Source: Penaeicola halotolerans
GTDB lineage: Bacteria; Bacteroidota; Bacteroidia; Cytophagales; Cyclobacteriaceae
NCBI RefSeq assembly: GCF_016464625.1
Contig: NZ_JAEAGO010000001.1
Location: 620,001-684,000 of the forward strand
DNA: 64,000 nucleotides
Reading direction: 5' to 3'
The notes beneath the pieces were generated by a model that did no database searches, was not told the DNA's origin, and saw nothing but the letters and a program-made list of their open reading frames with translations. The position numbers and the translations under genes are program-made. Of the stretch, positions 60,417 to 64,000 are shown one piece after another. Position 1 is the stretch's first letter. Every line of letters starts with the position of its first letter.

Positions 60417-61225
60417 TAGAAGTGAGAAATATACACCACTGTCTCAGTGGCAAAATGATCATTGATGAACTCAGCTTTGAGTTAAATACCGGGGAGCTAT
60501 TGTGTGTCCTAGGTCCAAATGGCGCAGGAAAGTCCACTTTGCTTAAGTTGCTATCAGGCGAGAGCCACTGTAAAAGTGGTCAGGTATTGTACAATAAGCA
60601 AGCAATCCATGAACTGAACCCTAAGCAGCTTAGCAAAATACGTGCTGTCATGCCTCAGCACAGTACCGTGAGTTTTCCTTTTTCTGCCAAGGAAATCATC
60701 ATGATAGGTTCGGATTTAAATAAAAATGAATTAGCCAAAACTTTAGCAGAAGTAACTAAACTCACCAAGGTAGATCAACTTCTGGACAGACCATATCAGC
60801 AACTATCCGGGGGAGAGAAGCAGCGTGTCCAACTAGCTCGCGTACTGATGCAGATATGGAAGGACGCTCCCTATCCTAGATTCTTGTTTTTGGATGAGCC
60901 TACATCAAGTTTGGATATCGCCCAGCAGTATCAAGTTTTTGAAATCGTCAAATCTCTTAAAAGCAAAAATATTGGCATTCTAGCGGTTGTTCACGACATC
61001 AATCTAGCCGCTCAAAGTGCGGACAAGGTACTCCTCCTAAAGTCGGGGAGAGCCATGGCTTTTGGAACCACTGATGAGATCATTACCAAGGAAAATATCT
61101 CTAGGACTTTTGACCATCAGGTATTGATACAAGCTCACCCGATCACGCAAAAGCCATTAATCATTAGCAACATTAATCAAAACTATCATGCAAAAACATA
61201 TGGAAACATCTCTTATGCTAACTGA
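60413..61225 (+). CDS. hmuV: Heme ABC transporter ATPase (HmuV)
   Basis: 270 residues. Walker A GPNGAGKST, Q-loop VMPQHSTVSFPFSA, signature LSGGEKQRVQLARVLMQIW, Walker B PRFLFLDEPTSSLD and H-loop VVHDINLAAQ. The PFSAKEII and LARVLMQIWKDAPYPRFL wording is typical of HmuV. Overlaps hmuU by four bases. Confidence 0.95.
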   Translation: MIEVRNIHHCLSGKMIIDELSFELNTGELLCVLGPNGAGKSTLLKLLSGESHCKSGQVLYNKQAIHELNPKQLSKIRAVMPQHSTVSFPFSAKEIIMIGSDLNKNELAKTLAEVTKLTKVDQLLDRPYQQLSGGEKQRVQLARVLMQIWKDAPYPRFLFLDEPTSSLDIAQQYQVFEIVKSLKSKNIGILAVVHDINLAAQSADKVLLLKSGRAMAFGTTDEIITKENISRTFDHQVLIQAHPITQKPLIISNINQNYHAKTYGNISYAN

Positions 61226-62261
61226 AGAATTGAAGCAACTAAAATCGACTTGGGAGCAACTGATCAAGGAAAGTCCTCAATTGAGAATACGTGATGCTGC
61301 CCAGAAGTTAGGTGTCTCAGAACTTTCTCTATTAATGACTGACATCGGAAATGGGGTCACAAGATTAGAGGGAAATTTGCAAGAGCTATTTAAGGAACTG
61401 CCTAAATTGGGTAAAGTGATGGCACTCACTAGAAGTGATGCTTGCGTACTAGAACATAAAGGTAATTTTCAGAAGATAGAAATCAATGGAGAGTTTCCAA
61501 ATGGTATTGGTACTGTGATAGGCCCCATAGAACAAAGGGTGTTCTTTAGTGCATGGAGGTATGGGTTGGTGGTAGAGAAAGAGACGCCTAGAGGCCCTAG
61601 TCGCTCGTTTCAGTTTTTTGATAAGCAAGGTGATGCTATCTTAAAAGTATTTGCACAAAATGATACAGATATGGAAGCTTTTTATCAGATCAAGTCTTTA
61701 TATGAAGCTGCCTACCAAGATCCATATGTCGCTCTAGAATCATTCGAAACGCCTGAATATGAGACAAATATTGATATAAAAGCTTTTGCCTCCGACTGGG
61801 CTAACATGAAAGATACGCATGAGTTTTTTGGAATGATCAGAAAGTACAAACTCCATAGACAAGAAGCACTCAGGCTAATAGGGAAGGAGTATGCCTATCA
61901 GATTGCTATTGATAATCTCGAGAAGGTACTCAATCATGCTTCTGAGACTCAAGTTCCTATCATGATATTTGCTGGCAATAGAGGCAATATTCAAATCCAT
62001 CAGGGTAAGGTAAAAGTCATCAGAATGATGGGCGATTGGCTCAATGTCCTTGACCCTAGGTTTAATATGCATTTGGACCTCGCTCAAATCAAACATGCTT
62101 GGGTTGTGAAAAAACCTACTGAAGATGGTATTGTCACTTCTATAGAATTATTTGATCACAATGCACAGCTTGCTGCTCAGTTTTTTGGTTTGAGAAAGCC
62201 TGGTTTAAGGGAAAATCAAGATTGGGCTGCTCTAGTCAACTCCTTTGAAAGTATCGTTTAA
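61188..62261 (+). CDS. hmuS: Hemin-degrading factor HmuS/ChuS
   Basis: 357 residues, two structurally related halves as in HmuS/ChuS/HemS. First half around LRIRDAAQKLGVSELSLLMTDIGNGVTRLEGN and LPKLGKVMALTRSDACVLEHKG; second half around YKLHRQEALRLIGKEYAYQI, VPIMIFAGNRGNIQIHQGKVKVIR and DPRFNMHLDLAQIKHAWVVKKP. It binds heme in the cytoplasm and, in ChuS, opens the ring to free iron. Start uncertain among ATGs at 61188, 61200 and 61215. Overlaps the hmuV end. Confidence 0.93.
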   Translation: MQKHMETSLMLTEELKQLKSTWEQLIKESPQLRIRDAAQKLGVSELSLLMTDIGNGVTRLEGNLQELFKELPKLGKVMALTRSDACVLEHKGNFQKIEINGEFPNGIGTVIGPIEQRVFFSAWRYGLVVEKETPRGPSRSFQFFDKQGDAILKVFAQNDTDMEAFYQIKSLYEAAYQDPYVALESFETPEYETNIDIKAFASDWANMKDTHEFFGMIRKYKLHRQEALRLIGKEYAYQIAIDNLEKVLNHASETQVPIMIFAGNRGNIQIHQGKVKVIRMMGDWLNVLDPRFNMHLDLAQIKHAWVVKKPTEDGIVTSIELFDHNAQLAAQFFGLRKPGLRENQDWAALVNSFESIV

Positions 62262-62279
62262 AATATCAATTAAATGTAG

Positions 62280-64000
62280 ATGATGGTTTTTTTTAAATCA
62301 TTACTTAGAATTAATCTTAATAAAATAGGGTTCATTCTCTATTTGAGTTTAGTATCTCTTACTGCTCAGGCAGAAGATATCCAACTGATGATCCTCAATC
62401 AGGACTCTCTACCCGTACCATATGCACAAGTAAGGCTTGAAAATGGATCAGGTCTAGTGGCGGATATACAAGGTAGAGTGGCTTTACCCCATTCTTTCAA
62501 GGAGCAAGTGGTCACTGTTAAAGCTATTGGCTACACTATCACTCAAATCAGATTAGAAAGTAGTCCACAGCAGCGGATCATCTTAAAAGAAGATCCAAAA
62601 CAACTAGATGAAGTAGTCATCTCTGCTACGAGAACTTCCCGCTTCATCGATGATATCCCTATGCCTGTGACGATCATCAACCAAGAGATGATCAGACAAT
62701 CTGGAGCTTTGAGACTATCTGATGTACTAAGGGAACAAGCGAGTCTCCAATTGACAGGTGATCACGGAGTTAGTGTACAGATGCAAGGTTTATCCAGTGA
62801 CTATGTGCTTATCTTGCTGGACGGTGAGCCATTAATAGGAAGGACTGCAGGTACATTTGATCTTGAGAGGATCGCAGTAGCAAATATTGAAAGAATTGAG
62901 ATCATCAAAGGGCCTTCAAGTTCACTTTATGGAAGCGAGGCCATGGCTGGTGTGATCAATATCATCACTAAAGATCAAAAAGGAAAGCAAATTGGTATTC
63001 AATCAAGGTATCGCTCTTTCAATACCTTAGATTTAGGAGCTACTGTTGATCTAAACGGGGAGAAAACTGATCTAAGTGTCTTTCTCAATAGATACAGAAC
63101 AGATGGTTTTGATCTAAATCCTTCTCTTCCTGGTCAAACAGCTGCTGCTTATAAAGCTTATACTCTACAGACTAAATTTGGTTATAAGTTCTCTGATAAG
63201 CTAAGGTTTACTCTAGCACTCCGAGGCTACCAAGAGCGACAGCAAAACGAATTAGCCTCTATCGTCAATGGAGAGGTGATAGGGCTCAGGACTACTGGTA
63301 GGCAGACTGATTTTAATATCAATCCTGTCGTGAGTTTCACTCCTTCTTCTGATCTGACGATTACTTACAGAAATTATCTCACCGGTTATGAAACTTTGGT
63401 GAAAACTTGGGATGAATTTGACAATGTTTCCTCGGATCCCTTCAATCAGACTTTGAATAGAAATGAAATCCAAACTGATTGGCAGTGGCAAAAAAATCAC
63501 CTGTCAAGTATTGGTATAGGTTATTTATCAGAATCAGTGGATGCGCTGCGATATGAGGGATTGACTCGATTTGATGCATTTTACTTATTTGGTCAGCATC
63601 AGTGGACTCAAGATAGGTCAAGCTTGGTGCTAGGATTTAGGTGGGATCAGCATAGTCAATATGGCCAAAGATTGAGCCCTAAAGCCTCTTATCAGTACAA
63701 TATCAGCAAAAATCTCAACTACAAAGTATCTATAGGTGGTGGATTTAAAGCACCAGATTTCAGGCAGCTATTGCTCAACTTTAATAATGCAGCTGTAGGA
63801 TACTATGTATTTGGAAATCAAAGACTACAAGAAGGTGTAGAGATGCTTCAAGATCGAGGATTGATTAGTCAAATATTGATTGATCCGAGCACTTTTGGTC
63901 AGCTTGAAGCTGAATCATCTTTGAGTTTGAATACTGGATTTACTTGGCAAAAAGAGAGATTCAAGGTCAGTACAAACTTCTTTTATAATGACATCAATAA
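62280..64000 (+). CDS. TonB-dependent receptor, probably for heme (partial, runs off the window)
   Basis: 573 codons visible, no stop before the window end. Signal peptide from the ATG at 62280 or 62283 (MMVFFKSLLRINLNKIGF, hydrophobic core to SLTAQA). Then a carboxypeptidase-regulatory-like domain (VPYAQVRLENGSGLVADIQGRVALP), a plug domain with DEVVISATRTSRFIDDIPMPVTIIN, SLYGSEAMAGVINIITK, and the first half of the beta-barrel. Follows hmuS by 18 bp, so it belongs to the heme operon and is most likely the heme or hemoprotein receptor; the ligand is inferred from context. An operator-like palindrome sits just inside the coding start. Confidence 0.92.
   Translation, partial: MMVFFKSLLRINLNKIGFILYLSLVSLTAQAEDIQLMILNQDSLPVPYAQVRLENGSGLVADIQGRVALPHSFKEQVVTVKAIGYTITQIRLESSPQQRIILKEDPKQLDEVVISATRTSRFIDDIPMPVTIINQEMIRQSGALRLSDVLREQASLQLTGDHGVSVQMQGLSSDYVLILLDGEPLIGRTAGTFDLERIAVANIERIEIIKGPSSSLYGSEAMAGVINIITKDQKGKQIGIQSRYRSFNTLDLGATVDLNGEKTDLSVFLNRYRTDGFDLNPSLPGQTAAAYKAYTLQTKFGYKFSDKLRFTLALRGYQERQQNELASIVNGEVIGLRTTGRQTDFNINPVVSFTPSSDLTITYRNYLTGYETLVKTWDEFDNVSSDPFNQTLNRNEIQTDWQWQKNHLSSIGIGYLSESVDALRYEGLTRFDAFYLFGQHQWTQDRSSLVLGFRWDQHSQYGQRLSPKASYQYNISKNLNYKVSIGGGFKAPDFRQLLLNFNNAAVGYYVFGNQRLQEGVEMLQDRGLISQILIDPSTFGQLEAESSLSLNTGFTWQKERFKVSTNFFYNDIN
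62301..62323. promoter_or_regulatory. Operator-like palindrome at the TonB receptor start
   Basis: Half-sites TTACTTAGAAT and AATCTTAATAA around one T, the same pattern as at hmu and suf. It lies 21 bp downstream of the chosen start codon, inside the coding sequence, so it may act as a roadblock site or the true start is later. Confidence 0.45.

Overview
This is about 64 kb of a Bacteroidota chromosome, most likely a Cytophagales-type bacterium. The evidence is the gene content: a CzcA pump fused to its TolC partner, BT4734-type and DUF3987 mobile-element genes, bacilliredoxin plus YpdA, bactofilin and a PorT-like barrel. Several promoters also match the Bacteroidota minus-7 pattern TAnnTTTG. 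By eye the core genes are AT-rich and the first 11.5 kb is visibly richer in G+C. These are visual estimates only. Layout: (1) 1-11577, all on the minus strand, is a genomic island with heavy-metal efflux genes, a His/Cys-rich small exported protein, two replication-type genes, three helix-turn-helix proteins, an unknown protein and a tyrosine integrase. The integrase end abuts the 3' end of mnmE, which stays intact. The distal end lies outside the window. (2) 11578-17926 is a tightly overlapping seven-gene operon, mntR-mntA-mntB-mntC-mntD-thioredoxin-mnmE. (3) 18075-24327 holds a glycosyltransferase, dapD, a TPR lipoprotein, ogt, small membrane proteins, ypdA and ppa. (4) 24520-30094 holds a hybrid histidine kinase, two response-regulator proteins, tRNA-Arg, sucC and a LolD-like ATPase. 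(5) 30091-35934 is a TetR-controlled acyl-CoA catabolic operon (SDR, acyl-CoA dehydrogenase, APH-type phosphotransferase, 3-hydroxyacyl-CoA dehydrogenase) with a divergent MDR oxidoreductase. (6) 35990-43972 includes tyrS, then a likely operon of a beta-propeller protein, a circularly permuted actin-like ATPase and a bactofilin, then an MpaB-like oxygenase and DUF2752, TM2 and DUF4097 genes. (7) 44032-49947 holds the ligase-associated DEXH helicase, its ATP-dependent DNA ligase and citrate synthase. (8) 50056-56829 is the sufBCDSE-sufT-bacilliredoxin operon and an Lrp regulator. (9) 57145-64000 holds a NUDIX hydrolase, an MBL-fold protein and a heme uptake cluster, hmuTUVS plus a TonB receptor that runs off the end. 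The most interesting observations are: an actin-like ATPase whose phosphate-1 motif sits at the C-terminus instead of the N-terminus, encoded between a beta-propeller gene and a bactofilin gene; a shared palindromic operator that brackets the heme-uptake promoter and recurs upstream of suf and at the TonB receptor start; an in-frame palindromic repeat present twice inside one mobile-element gene; insertion of the island at the very 3' end of mnmE, the site type used by SGI1 in Salmonella; and a six-step array with exact 11-bp spacing after the MpaB gene.
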